Shown here piece after piece: positions 63,896 to 64,000 of a stretch of 64,000 nt of DNA. The DNA comes from Mucilaginibacter gossypii (GTDB lineage Bacteria > Bacteroidota > Bacteroidia > Sphingobacteriales > Sphingobacteriaceae). A program made the position numbers and the translations under genes. The notes under the pieces are model-generated. The model had not been told where the DNA came from and did not search any database. It saw nothing but the letters and a program-made list of their open reading frames with translations. The DNA is taken from positions 496,001-560,000 of the forward strand of contig NZ_FNCG01000004.1 of assembly GCF_900100945.1 (NCBI RefSeq). Direction: 5' to 3'. The number at the start of each line of letters is the position of its first letter. The first letter of the stretch is position 1.

Positions 63896-64000
63896 AACGT
63901 TTTTTTGATAAAGTTAAAACGCCAATTTGTACAGATTCTGGATTTTGAGCAGAGGCTAACAGCTATCTCACAGATTTTGTACAGAATACCTAAGCAAATT

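Overview
The window looks like chromosome from a member of the Bacteroidota, family Sphingobacteriaceae, most likely Mucilaginibacter or a close relative. The support is gene content (Bacteroidota-type TonB receptor with a carboxypeptidase-regulatory domain, PepSY membrane protein, GH26/GH130/epimerase mannan genes, an Mla-type operon, DUF6624 and DUF3179 proteins), promoters resembling TAnnTTTG rather than TATAAT, weak ribosome-binding sites, and many palindromic intergenic elements of the 'gtcattgcgag...' type. I see no rRNA, tRNA, CRISPR array, phage or intact insertion sequence.

Layout. 1-7.3 kb: a partial four-helix protein, N-carbamoylputrescine amidase, a flippase-like membrane protein, an aromatic amino acid hydroxylase, an SDR, a PAS-PAS-GAF protein with a kinase dimerisation helix but no ATPase, and a frameshifted DUF6624 gene. 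7.3-11 kb: rhodanese, methyltransferase, two orphan proteins, SSB, a zinc-finger protein. 11-15 kb: APC permease, MFS, MarC and a small gene broken by two one-base deletions. 15-23 kb: RsmB-like methyltransferase, a lipoprotein, guaA, an ArsR/SRPBCC-VOC pair, DinB, and a sigma/anti-sigma pair. 23.6-26.3 kb: mlaE-mlaF-mlaD. 27-33.6 kb: a compact beta-mannan locus. 33.7-40.6 kb: NhaA, MFS, a Thr-Gly repeat lipoprotein, DsbA-like protein, acetolactate decarboxylase, DUF3179. 41-46 kb: a metal-uptake-like operon. 46-50 kb: three tandem paralogues and a GH27 alpha-galactosidase. 50.5-54 kb: two orphans and a very AT-rich three-gene cassette (HAD hydrolase plus two membrane proteins). 54.2-55.3 kb: a desaturase strikingly like animal dihydroceramide delta-4 desaturase. 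55.4-63.9 kb: response regulator, histidine kinase, TolC, adaptor, RND pump and YVTN propeller, reading leftwards as one probable operon.

How the genes work together. The mannan locus gives a complete route: GH26 endo-mannanase releases mannobiose, the epimerase turns it into mannosyl-glucose, GH130 splits this with phosphate, and an SSS symporter and an AraC regulator serve uptake and control. The GH27 alpha-galactosidase 14 kb away could debranch galactomannan. The MCE/Mla operon and the desaturase both concern membrane lipids. The efflux operon carries its own two-component system.

The best candidates for something undescribed are the eukaryote-like sphingolipid desaturase, the AT-rich HAD/membrane-protein cassette, the tandem small beta-rich secreted proteins, and several families of palindromic elements, one of which is flanked by a 21-bp direct repeat copying the end of the adjacent gene. 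At least two small genes are broken by indels in homopolymers or a dinucleotide repeat, which may be real decay or sequencing error.
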